A stretch of 64,000 nt of DNA, from assembly GCA_035771165.1 (NCBI GenBank), contig JAWNZC010000285.1, positions 2,160,501 to 2,224,500 of the forward strand, read 5' to 3'. The position numbers and the translations under genes were made by a program. The stretch's first letter is position 1. Every line of letters begins with the position of its first letter. This DNA is from Paragorgia papillata (Eukaryota; Cnidaria; Anthozoa; Scleralcyonacea; Coralliidae). Positions 54,301 through 64,000 of this stretch are shown piece after piece. Under the pieces are notes generated by a model that had not been told where the DNA came from, did no database searches, and saw nothing but the letters and a program-made list of their open reading frames with translations.

Positions 54301-56459
54301 CAGAGAACCAGATGATGGAGGTCTCTTAAAACAGGAAGATTTTGCATCTGCATTGGATGCAGTTTGTTGGCCAAAGGAAGAAAGAGCGAGTGATGTTGCC
54401 AAATTGAAGAGCCTTACAGACAAGCTTGGCAGTTGGAAATCGAATGAGTTAAAGCGGTATTGAATACTATCTATTTAATTAAAACTAAATATGTTGTTTG
54501 GATGATGACATCATCTTACTGCAACCTACAATCACAATGCTTCAGCTTTGCATCTTTGTCGTTTTGGGGTGGGTTCCGTTGTCCAAAGCCTAGAAAGCTT
54601 ATCCAGTGGATAAGTCCAAATGAGAGAACACTCCAACATTCTTTGAAGAACCAAACCTAAATTTTATTCGATGAATAAGTACCGTAAGTAGTTGTACACT
54701 GGATAGTGCTACTCAGCTGGTAAAATTTAAGTTCATAAGTTCAGTTGATTAAACAATGTACATGTATAGGGGTGTTCTGTTCTCTCATTTGGGCTTACAT
54801 GTATCCACCGAATAGGCTATATGGGCTCAGACAACCCACTAAAGATCTACAGTATCATAAGAAAACTTTAGTTAGTTGTAAGTTGTAAATGATGCCATTG
54901 TGCAACTATTAGATTACAATGAGTAATGTAATTATAAATTAATTATGAATTACAGTATTATAATATTACAGTAACCATGAATAATATCAAACTAGTAATA
55001 ATAATTAATTTATCATAACTATTAAATTCATAATTTAAGTAATCTAGTGTATAAATATATTTTATACCTCAAATGAAAAAAATTCTCTAAATCACTAAAT
55101 CTGCTCATTCTGAACAGATTCAGTGCAGTGGCCCTAGTAGTATTGGCAAAAAAGATCCCTACAAAGGCATACAATAGCTACGTGTTGCTGTGTGATGCTG
55201 TCCAAATGCTGTACTCTAAGGCATTGAGAAATGATGGTTGGTCGAGCTCAAACATCGAAAGATTAAATAGCCTGTTGTGGGCTCATGCAATTAGGGCTGA
55301 AGAATGTTACGGGCTGGGATATTGCACTGAAAATCTTGGGTACTCTGTCCATGCTGCAGCAGAAATAAGGCGCCGTTCTAGCATGGACAACTACTCCTGT
55401 GGATTGTACGAAAGGGCCATTCGTATTCACAAGAGGCAAAAAAACAACTCGAAGGGACTGGAAAAGACTTTTGCCATGCGTGAAAGCATAAGAGACTTTC
55501 TTGAGTGTTACAAGAGAAAGAATGGCCCAATTTCCACTTATCATGAAAGGGATGCCAAGTTTCAGTTTCAAATGGAAGTTGTAGACAACGGAGCACCATT
55601 CTTCTTACATGAGAGCTCTTATCAGTTTGCAGTCAATGTTATCAACGCATTGAAAGATAATGAGAGCCCTAGTGTTAAGCATGCTTTGAAATTCGGGGTG
55701 GTAATTGGAAAAATGAGAAGAAAAGTCTACCCCAATGTAATAATACCCGACATCCAGCGATATTTCCATAGAGAGCTTGGGCTCCATGGTCAAGTAGTAC
55801 CAAATGTTCTCCATAGCCTAAAATTGGTTGCAATTTTAGACCAGTTCGAAGAAGTGACAACAATTTCGAAGTCTGATGTGTGCAAAATTGCAAGTGGTGA
55901 AAATGCAGAAGAGTGGATTATGGAAATTGATGATATCATTCAGGTTGGCCCTTTACAAGGTAATTATTACACATTTATCAATGGCAAGTATTTCATACCA
56001 GCATACCAGAATGGCCAGGTAGCGTGTCATGATTGGACAGGTACTCCAAAGTATGTCAAGCGTGGATATGCCAGAGACAGTGTACAAACAATCAACTGTA
56101 TACGAAGGAAAGTCATCATGTTTCCTGAACCATCTAATTTAGAAAATCCCAACTATTTTCTTAGTGATGATTTAAAAAATCCTGAATTACTTGATGTTGT
56201 TCAGGTACCCATTTATCCTGATGTTGGTGATACTGTGAAAGTCAGAGGCACTAATAATGAGGAGTGGTATGGTAAAGTCAACAACGTTAATCTTGATGAG
56301 AGGAAAGCCACCATTCAGTGGTACAGGGAAACAAGAAGAAGAGGAGTTTTTTTTTTTTTACCTGGTGAACCAGACGAAGTGCATTTCAGATGTTTGCTTG
56401 GATTAGCAGTTGCCACAAGAACATTAGGAGGATTCACAATCACTGATATTGAACAGTAA
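51357..56459 (+). CDS. CACTA/EnSpm-like transposase, four exons, intact
   Basis: Exons 51357-51483, 51749-53209, 53937-54456 and 55118-56459 join in phase to about 1149 residues. A hydrophobic first exon is followed by a Cys-rich DNA-binding motif (HPCNCQLCCGQLRDKRTIRR), a Gly/Ser/Asn/Asp low-complexity tract (51900-52190), several CxxC pairs, and DMAIDRMHLTFNMLKREF, the D-MHL motif of Tnp2-type transposases. Later comes ENLGYSVHAAAEI...DNYSCGLYERAI with GLEKTFA, the DUF4218-like region. The C-terminus has a BAH/Tudor-like segment (YPDVGDTVKVRG). It would excise and insert CACTA elements. No flanking CACTA ends were found, so a domesticated copy is possible. The third donor (GTATTG) is weak. 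Confidence 0.75.
53260..53930. other. Intron 2 of the CACTA-like gene
   Basis: Intron from 53210 to 53936. It contains a short palindrome with ACAGTGTAGGTTTTAG near 53355 and two similar stretches with GAATAAGCACCCCCTCTCAA (about 53460 and 53715). No separate gene. Confidence 0.5.
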
Positions 56460-57987
56460 ATTTGCCTTTACTAGTACATACAGTATCTTCACAAATTTTG
56501 TACTCTTTTTACATTATTACATTACTACTCTTATAGTACATTAGCACTCTTGAATGCAGGAGAGTAGATAGAACAACTTCAATTGGAATCCTTTTGTCTG
56601 AGTTAGGACTCGTTAATTTTTGCCCAAGACTCAAAAGGACTTGTTTATCCTTTAAATGTTCAAGTTCCTACCTAAATATTTTTAGTGTGTTACAATAAAT
56701 ATAACCAAATGAGTAGGCATCACTTTTGTGGCTCTGCTGTTCACCTTTTGCAATTTCAGGAGCTATGTGGGGAAACTGTTTTTTGTATCTTTGCTGCTCT
56801 CTTTCACTTAGTATTATTTTCCTATGTGATCCTATAAGATATTCAAAGGAATTCATGATTTAGTTCTTGACAAAAGAACCATATGATAGACCCCTAGCAT
56901 GCATAAATTAAATGACCAATTTGGAGGGCATCTTCAAAGTTCCAACACTTGACAGATTGAATAAATTAGTGTTGGAACTTTAAAGCTGCCCTCCAAATTG
57001 GTCGCGTAATTTATGCATGCAACGGGTCTAAAGAATGCTAAATTTTGTTATTATATGATTCAATATTCATTCATATTAACTTACCTAGATACATGTAGGT
57101 ATGCGAGCTTGGAAGATTTAACAGAAGAGAAATGGTGTTGTCTTAAAGCTTGACAAAAACTTGACTTAGGGTTTCGATTCCCATCTAGGGCTCTGAAGTA
57201 GTATGCTTCAGAGTATGTTATAGCCTTGATGATCTTTTGCTTACACATGTAAATTCATGTCATTCGAATAAAATTAATATTGAAATATTTTTTTCTAATG
57301 CTGTGAAGGGTTGATCAATTATCCAAAAATACCATTGTAAGTAAGCAATTATTTCCTAATATGTGCAAAAATAATATTACGCTCAAGTCTTTTCTTTGTC
57401 AGTTTTGTTTTATTTATATGCACTTGAGTAGGTACCATAGAGTCCTTATAATTAATTAATTATGGTGAGCCATGTACAGTACATTGTACCTCAACCCCCA
57501 CCAATGCCGACTGGTATAGTATATTGTAGTACATGTACTGTACCTGTATGTAGAAAATGTTTTGTGACGGGTTTCGAGAGGCTTATATATCCAGGGGACT
57601 GTATAACCCAAGGATTATAAGCAGATAATTCAAGTATGCTTTCTTTTACTTACTTTTTGCCTGTGAGATAGTGCAAGCTTTTCCGAAGTCAATAAGAACA
57701 GAGTGTTGATTAGCCCCATTTCCTTCGATAACAACATTGTTTCCCTGTACATCATTATGAATAATCCCTTGAGTGTGAATATGGTTCATGGCATCTGATA
57801 GTTCTAGCAAAAGCTGTAAGCAGTTATTATGTTTTGTTATATCCAATCTTTCCAGTTTGTGTAAATAGCAAGAATATGTTTGTGGCTTTCCATCACTTAA
57901 ACATAATTTTGTCAAAAGAAGGTAGGGTTTACTAAGTGTTTGAACTCCAACTAACATTGCTATGCTGGAATGGCTTGGGATCTTTAA

Positions 57988-59404
57988 AGTGCCTATAACC
58001 CCTAGAATTTTTTTAGTTTTCCAAGTAGTAGAGCCAAAATTAGCTGAATAGTTCTTTTACAGTTTTTAATTTGGTCCATTCGTTTCGAAGATATCTCGCT
58101 TCAAATATTGCAAGAAATCGCTATTTTGAATATCCCGCTAGAAATTTCTGCAAATTGCAAAGAACCTGGTACTTACATGATGTGACGTAGCTTAAGGGAC
58201 GGAATTTTCTCAGTGACAGTGTTGGTTCTGTTGCAGTGTTGTATACACTGTCATCGAAGCGAAAAAAATGCCAGATAGATGTGTTGTTTTTGGGTGTTCT
58301 AACGAATCCGACTTGACGAAAGGAATTTCACTTCATCGTATTCCATTTTGGAATGACGATCGGGCTGAGGCGAAACGGAGAAGAAAGGTATGGATCAATT
58401 TCGTGGCAAGGAGGCGTGATAAATGGAAACCAACAAAGTATTCGGCAACAAAGTACTCGGCTCACTTCAATTCAGATGACTACGATATATATGCTATAGA
58501 AATACCTGGAACTAAAGACTATACGCCAAGACTTAAGAAAGATGACATCGGTGTAATGGTCTTTCCAACAATATACAAAATATGCGATGATCCCGTACAA
58601 CTATCCCCTCGAGATAAACGACAGGTGCGTGTTATAATTCAATGTTTGACTTTATTTCGTGAAGAAAGCGTTATTTACCATGCTTTCTTGGTCCGTATAT
58701 ATGTGTTGATTTTACCTATCTTCTTAACTAGGCTGCTAAAGAACGAGCGCAGTTAACAACAGACGATACCTCAGTGGCTAGTCTGTGCCAACCCAAGGAA
58801 AAAGACTCCGAGGAAAACCCTTCAATTGGTGTTGATGTTGATCAATTTCAAGAAATCACAAAACATAAAAATCAGGTTAGTTTTTTCAGTTGTCTAACTT
58901 CTTTTTGTTTTACATCTTTTTGTTGATGACGATTAGTATCACGTAATCTGGACATCTTTAGTTGATCAGTGGTTGGTCTTGAGAAAAATGGTTGAACGAT
59001 TTGCCGATTTCAACAAAGAAGAAATCCAAATGTTATACATGAATGTATATGTACCCTATTATTTGCATCTCTTTCAGTTTATCGATGCAGAAATCCAAAC
59101 AGACCCTGCACCATGTATGGTGTCTGACATTTTAAAAACGATATAGAGTACCAGAACCCGGCAAAGAAAACACGCTTTCTGTATTGTGGTGATACTTGTT
59201 GCATAATATGCGTCCCTTAAGCTACGTCATCGCGTTGCTCGTCCCAGTTCTCTTTAATTTGCGTTTTTTTCTTGCTAATAGCGGTACTTAAATGTCAATA
59301 TCTTCGAAACGAAAGGACCAAATCAAAAACTGTAAAAGAACTATTCAGCTAATTTTGGTTCTACTACTTGGAAAACTAAAAACATTCTAGGGGTTATAGG
59401 CACT
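57988..59404. mobile_element. TTAA-flanked (Kolobok-like) element carrying a THAP gene, 1417 bp
   Basis: Terminal inverted repeats of about 115 bp start AGTGCCTATAACCCCTAG. Both ends adjoin TTAA (57984-57987 and 59405-59408). TTAA targets and THAP-domain genes together point to the Kolobok superfamily. No DDE transposase is present, so it is non-autonomous. It lies in an exon of the kinase gene, in opposite transcriptional orientation. Confidence 0.85.
58268..59146 (+). CDS. THAP-domain protein, three exons
   Basis: Exons 58268-58624, 58732-58875 and 59078-59146 join in phase 0 to 189 residues with no stop. The N-terminus is a THAP zinc module: CVVFGCSN, HRIPF, VWINFVARRRDKWKP and the closing VFPTIY (AVPTLF equivalent). 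The expected second Cys of the CxH pair is hard to place: the YSAHF segment has His but lacks the usual Cys. The rest is charged and unstructured. THAP modules bind transposon ends. The intact frame inside a small non-autonomous element suggests recent activity. Confidence 0.75.
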
Positions 59405-59899
59405 TTAACAGAATACTTGCTTCGTGGTGGACAGATCTTGCACTCTGAGAACCCTTAAAAGCTTTTATTGCAACAGGCAATTGTTTGTATGTTCCAGCCA
59501 TGCACTTTCCAAATGTTCCCTCTCCAATTAATGTACATTTATCTAATGAAGACATGTCACCCATACAAATATTGAAACATGGAATTCTGTATTGTTGACC
59601 ATCCTCTTGCTGCATATTTTGGATTTTAGGTTCTAATACCTCACATTCAATTGGGTTTGGTTCATTACTCTTGTGTAAGGACTGCCCTGTTTGATGTTCT
59701 TTTATATGTTCATTGAAGTTTTTTGATAGAATAATCCCGTGATAGTACCATTGACAGTGCGTTCTCTTCCTTTCGACTCCAGGGAAAGCTTTTTTGATCA
59801 CATATCCACATTCTTGAATAGACATGGCGTCATCTTGCATCTGGATCAGATTCCGTAGCTCATTAACTTTCATTCAATCTGATTGGGTACCTTGTGAAA

Positions 59900-60150
59900 C
59901 CTGAAGCTTTAGCCTGAAAAATAATATGTACATGTATTTTTTCAGGTTATATTTTCTATTTCTTTTATGAAATAAGGCGAAAGAAATGTTCCGTCACATC
60001 ACAACCATGTTTGCATAGCCTGATATAAACATGGTAACTGACCATGCAATCACAGCATGCCTAAGATGCAACCTATTTCATTATATATATATATATATAT
60101 ATAGATAGATAGATAGATATATATTAATATTATTGTTATTGTTATTGTTA

Positions 60151-60191
<41 letters not shown>

Positions 60192-60260
60192 CACTACAAC
60201 TCATGGCTCAGTTGGTAAGGTACTAAGGACGCAATAATAATAGTAATGTGATTTATATCA
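59900..60260. other. Low-complexity region with microsatellites
   Basis: Contains TA and GATA repeats at 60080-60125 and (TTATTG)n/(TTA)n at 60125-60190. A tRNA-like half (TGGCTCAGTTGGTAAGG) at 60205 is possibly a SINE remnant. No gene is recognised to 60980, apart from short ORFs without motifs. Confidence 0.6.
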
Positions 60261-60984
60261 CCATTTAGTATAAATTTACAAGTTTCTATCACAAATCCTT
60301 GAATTTCATTGGCTATCGCAGGAGTTACTATCCGCTGGAGTTACTATCCGCTGATAGAAACCTCTGGCGATAAGCCAATGAGAAGCCTTCTTTTAACTAA
60401 ATTGACCAATCACAAAATGCGTAGTATGTCACGATCAACGATCAGTAGAACCAGCGGTTGTTCTTGTTAAGCAACAATGGCGCCGAAATTATAAATGGAG
60501 TGGGCAAATGACAGAAGAATTGAACATTTACGGGAAGCAATAAGTTCTACAGATAACCGAAACGGCTACAAAATGCTTATATCTAATGGGAATTATTAAT
60601 GGTAAGATCGTTAAATTGTTTATTTGTGTTCGTTAAAAACGAAATATCTGGAAACAAAACACATTTCAAAATTACGTTTGCTATTGATACGATTTCGTGA
60701 TGTAAACTACATTTTAAAATGAATGTTTCTTTCAACTTTTTGTCATTTTTACATATCAAATGAGTGGAAATATATTGTTTCAATATTGTTTCAATATTGT
60801 ACATGAAAACCCATGCAAGAAAACTTTACTTTTTGAGTTTTCGATCAGTTACCGTACGGGACAAGGAAATGTTCGAAATGACAATGTTGAACGTTTGTTG
60901 ATGGCAGTTAAAAATGTATTAAACGAGCCTCAAAGAATACGTTATGGTCGAGAATTTATTTAACTTTTGTTGGTAAATTTATAC

Positions 60985-61096
60985 TAAAACAATTAGACAA
61001 CTCGCCCTCGTTTTCTATGAGCGATAGTCAACTCGGCTTCGCCTCGTTGACTATTCGCTCATAGAAAACTCGGGCTCGTTATCTAATTGTTAAATA
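60985..61096. repeat. Foldback element centred on GCTTCGC
   Basis: Arms CAATTAGACAACTCG and CTATGAGCGATAGTCAACTC pair across the centre GCTTCGC (61036-61042), the complement of GCGAAGC. The flank TTTATACTAAAACAATTA is shared with the 1885 copy. Confidence 0.8.
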
Positions 61097-61394
61097 AACA
61101 GTGATGCACTAGAGTCTACTTTATTATTCAGTCCAGGCTATCTCAGCGCTAGCTTTCAAGTATCCTCTATATTTCTTCTTTGACTACGTACAGAATCTTA
61201 CCGTTGGACAGCACGATCTCTTCTTGTCATTCTTAAGGCGTAATTCCCTCTGTATGATTTCAATCCGTCCATAACGATGTCCTTTTATATCTTCTTTGTA
61301 TACAGTATTAATCTACTAATCTTGTATTACACACACTCCCGCGCGTTTTTTTGTAAGCGCCCGCAAGCACGTCACCGTTTCTAAGCGGTTGAAA

Positions 61395-62030
61395 ACATTT
61401 GGTTTACATGGTTTACATGGTTTATTGGGTCCCCTTTATTGCATTTACAGAGTTTTTACATGGTTTATTGGGTCCCCTTATTGCATTTACAGAGTTTTTA
61501 CATGGTTTATTGGGTCTCCTTATTGCATTTACAGAGTTTTTACATGGTTTATTGGGTCTCCTTTATTGCATTTACAGAGTTTTTACATGGTTTTATTGGG
61601 TCCCCTTTATTGCATTTACAGAGATTTTACATGGTTTATTGGGTCCCCTTATTGCACTCACAGAGTTTTTACATGTTTTGTTGTGTTCCCCTTATTGCAT
61701 TTACAGAGTTTTTACATGGTTTATTGGGTCTCCTTTATTGCATTTACAGAGTTTTTACATGGTTTATTGGGTACCCTTATTGCATTTACAGAGTTTTTAC
61801 ATGGTTTATTGGGTCTCCTTTATTGCATTTACAGAGTTTTTACATGGTTTTTTGGGTCCCCTTTATTGCATTTACAGAGTTTTTACATGGTTTATTGGGC
61901 CCCCTTTATTGCATTTACAAAGTTTTTACATGGTTTTATTGGGCCCCCTTTATTGCATTTACTTGCATTTACAGAGTTTTTACATGGTTTTATTAGGGCC
62001 CCCTTAAACCTTTATCTTATTTACAGGATC
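61395..62030. repeat. 42-bp minisatellite
   Basis: About 15 copies of a 42-43-bp unit with TTTTTACATGGTTTATTGGG and CCCTTTATTGCATTTACAGA. Three overlapping ORFs across it (Phe/Trp/Tyr-rich) are artefacts of the repeat. It leads into the CACTGG-ended sequence at 62130-62292. Confidence 0.92.
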
Positions 62031-62292
62031 TGTACATAGTTTTCTCGAGGTTATTAACATGCTTTTTCCAATATATTTACATGCTTTGATTCCTGATATA
62101 TTTACAACGTATTTACAGGGTTCGACAATAGAAGGAGAATCCAGTATTGGAATTTCCATGATCACTACACTTATGTAAATCAAATTTACAAACTTTTTAC
62201 ATCATGTCAGAATTTACAGACTATGTAAAAATAACGTAAATGAATTTTTACATGAATTTTACATACTATGGAAGATGTTCAATTTTTCCAGT

Positions 62293-62577
62293 GATGCAAC
62301 TTCATTGATGGTGTACAACCAAGATTTTTGTTATGTCATTGTGGGAAAGCAACTAATATTCAAGACGGAAGCAGGGAAGTTTTTAGAAGCTGTTGTAGTA
62401 AGTTTGTCATCAGTGATTCACTTTATTTGTTGGATTTTGATTATCCTAAACAAAATGAAATTGGGATGACCATTTTGCAGATTTATATTTTCAATGACAA
62501 TTGCATACCAAAGGACATTGCGATTCTTGTTAATGCGATGTTAAAAGCATACAGGAAGTGTAAAGTGGAATCATGTT
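62293..62577 (+). pseudogene. Frameshifted exon of an unknown conserved protein
   Basis: Two overlapping frames each look coding over part of the length. The first holds LMVYNQDFCYVIVGKQLI and FLEAVVVSLSS; the second continues with LYLLDFDYPKQ and ends near KVESC. The shift lies between about 62400 and 62450. Similar C-terminal exons occur in many cnidarian transposon-related genes, but I cannot name the domain. Confidence 0.4.
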
Positions 62578-62939
62578 AAAGAACTGATGTGACTTGAACT
62601 TTTTTTATATATTACATAACTTTTATGGTATAGTTTTCTGCACAGCCATATGTGAATGTTATGTTATTTCACCTGCTTGTGGTTTTTAATTAATTTATGA
62701 AGCCTTTGGAAGTCACAAAAACATCACATGGCATTCGAATACGGAATATCATTGATATTATAATGTACAGTATATACAGTGAAGAACCCCACCTTACGAC
62801 TACCCAGTTAGTATTACTTTGCTATCACACAACTTTTTTACCTTGAACAAAAGCACGCTACAGTCTTTGTTATATGATAACCATGTTGATTTAAGCAATG
62901 TATGTACATTATTCGACCAGATTTTTTGGCCACACACTG

Positions 62940-62940
<1 letters not shown>

Positions 62941-63026
<86 letters not shown>
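62941..63026. repeat. TA microsatellite at the PLE 3' end
   Basis: An 86-bp (TA)n tract immediately adjoins the PLE terminal sequence. The same junction occurs at 52-70 and at 14090-14108. Confidence 0.95.
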
Positions 63027-63029
<3 letters not shown>

Positions 63030-63119
63030 TGAGTTATGGTTCACGAAATGTTAGAGAGTGCTCAATACCATATATAGATAGAGCAAAATACAAAGTATAA
63101 AGTATAGTTTTACCTTAAA

Positions 63120-63165
63120 GTCTTCGCTACCAGAGGTTTCACCCTAAACGGGATCATCAGGCGAC
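63120..63165 (-). ncRNA. Hammerhead ribozyme overlapping the PLE stop codon
   Basis: On the minus strand: GTCGC, CTGATGA (63160-63154), CCC-GTTTA-GGG stem II, GAAA (63140-63137), stem III ACC-TCT-GGT, GTA triplet, then GCGAAGAC. Stem I pairs CGC with GCG and GTC with GAC across a two-base bulge. The ORF's TAG (63146-63144) lies in the stem II loop, so the ribozyme core also encodes the final residues. Confidence 0.7.
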
Positions 63166-64000
63166 TGGAAAATATCGGTTAGTGGGCTGCTTAAATGCGT
63201 TAGTTGAGGCGTGGGTGTGGGCGTCGAAACGTCCGGCGGATTCATTTGGAGCGTGGGTGTGGGCGTCGAAACGTTGCGCGCATTCCTTTGATTGTTTAGG
63301 TTGTTGATCCGAAATCTATTTTTGTGCCGACACGTCGAAACTATTTCTGATCTTTTGTTTAGTAAGAGTTGTTTATCTGCCTTCATGATGAAAAGTTTTT
63401 CGTCCAAACATAAATTGCATCTTTTTGATCCTCCTGTGTAGGAAATTGAGTGCTTTAGTATAGACCAGGTTATGTCGAAACTTTGGTTTTTTTCTTTTAG
63501 ATTCCAAATGTATTTCGAAAGTTCCGTCTCATTTGAATACTTTTTATTCTGGAAAGATTTAGTATGGTTACGATATCGCTCTTTAAATGTACTTGCTGTC
63601 ATGCCAATGTATTGCTTAGTGGTGTTCGTGTTGCTTATGGAAATAGATGCCTTGTATACTATGTTGTTTGTCATGCATTGCCCACGTAGGGGGCAATTGT
63701 CCTTAATCCTGCAATTGCAACTGCTTGTAACTATGCTTCGTGGCTTGCTTTTCCTGATTGTGCGTGAATTATGTTTCGTGATAATGGACTTGACGTTGTT
63801 CATGCAACTATAGCTAATCTTGACTGTGTTTCTGTTAAAAAGTTTGTGAAGCTTGTGTCCTGGTGGAAAGTGCTTGTCAATAAGGCTAAGAAAATTGCGT
63901 CCTATGTTTGTTTTGACATTTTTGTTAAATGGAGGGTTAAACCAGATGATATTGCGGTGTCTATTTCTGCGTGTTTGCTGTGGTGTTTCTTGTGTGTAGT
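63144..64000 (-). CDS. Penelope-like element ORF, RT C-terminus and GIY-YIG endonuclease (5' partial)
   Basis: The frame is open from the window edge to 63144, 285 codons. It starts within the post-RT region (NIIWFNPPFNKNVKTNIG, FPPGHKLHKLFNRNTVK). A Cys motif CNCRIKDNCPLRGQC follows, then the GIY-YIG nuclease: NIVYKASI, KQYIGMTASTFKERYRNHT and SKYIWNLK. Penelope-like elements use the RT plus this single-strand-nicking nuclease for target-primed integration. The C-terminus repeats STPTPT. The RT core lies beyond position 64000. Downstream are the hammerhead and a TA tract. Confidence 0.92.
   Translation of the reverse strand, partial: YTQETPQQTRRNRHRNIIWFNPPFNKNVKTNIGRNFLSLIDKHFPPGHKLHKLFNRNTVKISYSCMNNVKSIITKHNSRTIRKSKPRSIVTSSCNCRIKDNCPLRGQCMTNNIVYKASISISNTNTTKQYIGMTASTFKERYRNHTKSFQNKKYSNETELSKYIWNLKEKNQSFDITWSILKHSISYTGGSKRCNLCLDEKLFIMKADKQLLLNKRSEIVSTCRHKNRFRINNLNNQRNARNVSTPTPTLQMNPPDVSTPTPTPQLTHLSSPLTDIFQSPDDPV

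Larger units (their letters stand above)
56509..59873 (-). pseudogene. Protein kinase gene, disrupted by a transposon and a stop
   Basis: Exon A starts at ATG 59873 and carries the glycine loop LIGEGTFGKC and VAIKAF with the ATP-binding Lys. It is interrupted by the TTAA element at 57988-59404 and continues to 57652 with the catalytic IIHNDVQGNNVVI (HND in place of HRD) and LIDFGKA (DFG). Outside the insertion the frame is continuous. After a GTAAGT donor, exon B (from about 56833) has HIAPEIAKGEQQSHKSDAY, the APE and F-helix region, then a TAG at 56668-56670. The same frame continues to helix I and stops at 56509. The kinase is a Ser/Thr or tyrosine-kinase-like type. Its 3' end faces the CACTA-like gene, 50 bp away. 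Confidence 0.75.

Noticed and set aside
61389..62039. 216-, 202- and 185-residue Phe/Trp-rich ORFs resembling membrane proteins
   Set aside because: Three overlapping frames of a 42-bp minisatellite; the periodicity explains them.

Overview
The window looks like a piece of an invertebrate animal genome, most likely a cnidarian (anthozoan-like), less likely a sponge. The grounds are spliced genes with GT/AG introns, AT-rich intergenic DNA, long microsatellites, tRNA-derived SINEs, and a mixture of Polinton/Maverick (adintovirus-like), Penelope-like, CR1/L2-like LINE, CACTA-like, hAT, Mutator-like, TTAA-type and Tc1-like elements. Most of the sequence is transposon-derived. The species call is inference.

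Region by region. (1) 1-6.5 kb: fragments of a Penelope-like element (PLE) and several foldback/MITE families, a 1.03-kb Mutator-like element with a perfect 9-bp target duplication, a well-formed hammerhead ribozyme at 5263-5304, and a fragment of a protease-like transposon protein. (2) 6.5-23.9 kb: a decayed, internally deleted Polinton with a zinc-finger gene, family-B DNA polymerase, small zinc-finger ORF, truncated packaging ATPase, broken integrase, a Bcl-2-like gene and a GRF zinc-finger gene. It is split by an 8.9-kb TA-flanked Tc1/mariner-type element (7612-16535) that carries its own decayed transposase and a decayed BEN-domain gene, along with nested repeats. (3) 23.9-36.5 kb: microsatellites, two CR1/L2-like LINE copies (one embedded in an ATCTCTCT array), a 2-kb hAT element with a perfect 8-bp target duplication and a captured exon, and minisatellites. 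(4) 36.5-41.4 kb: scattered exons of a probable SAP-domain gene on the minus strand, with MITEs. (5) 41399-47745: a 6.35-kb giant palindrome with AGT...ACT ends and a perfect 6-bp target duplication, so a Polinton-class element. It has 2.7-kb arms each carrying the same structural-type genes and one central FtsK/A32-like ATPase. (6) 47.9-56.5 kb: an 838-bp TTAA foldback element, an unknown five-exon minus-strand gene, and a divergently transcribed intact four-exon CACTA-like transposase gene. (7) 56.5-60 kb: a protein-kinase gene on the minus strand, interrupted in an exon by a 1.4-kb TTAA-flanked element carrying an apparently intact three-exon THAP gene. (8) 60-64 kb: foldback elements, a 42-bp minisatellite, a frameshifted conserved exon, and the 3' end of a PLE with its GIY-YIG endonuclease. 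That PLE's last codons lie inside a hammerhead ribozyme.

How the parts relate: few genes look like ordinary host genes. Most protein genes are transposon or virus-like machinery (replication, packaging, integration, transposase) or accessory genes carried by such elements (Bcl-2-like, GRF, THAP, BEN). The layout is nested: Tc1-like into Polinton, PLE and MITE copies into the Tc1-like interior, a TTAA element into a kinase gene, and a LINE into a microsatellite.
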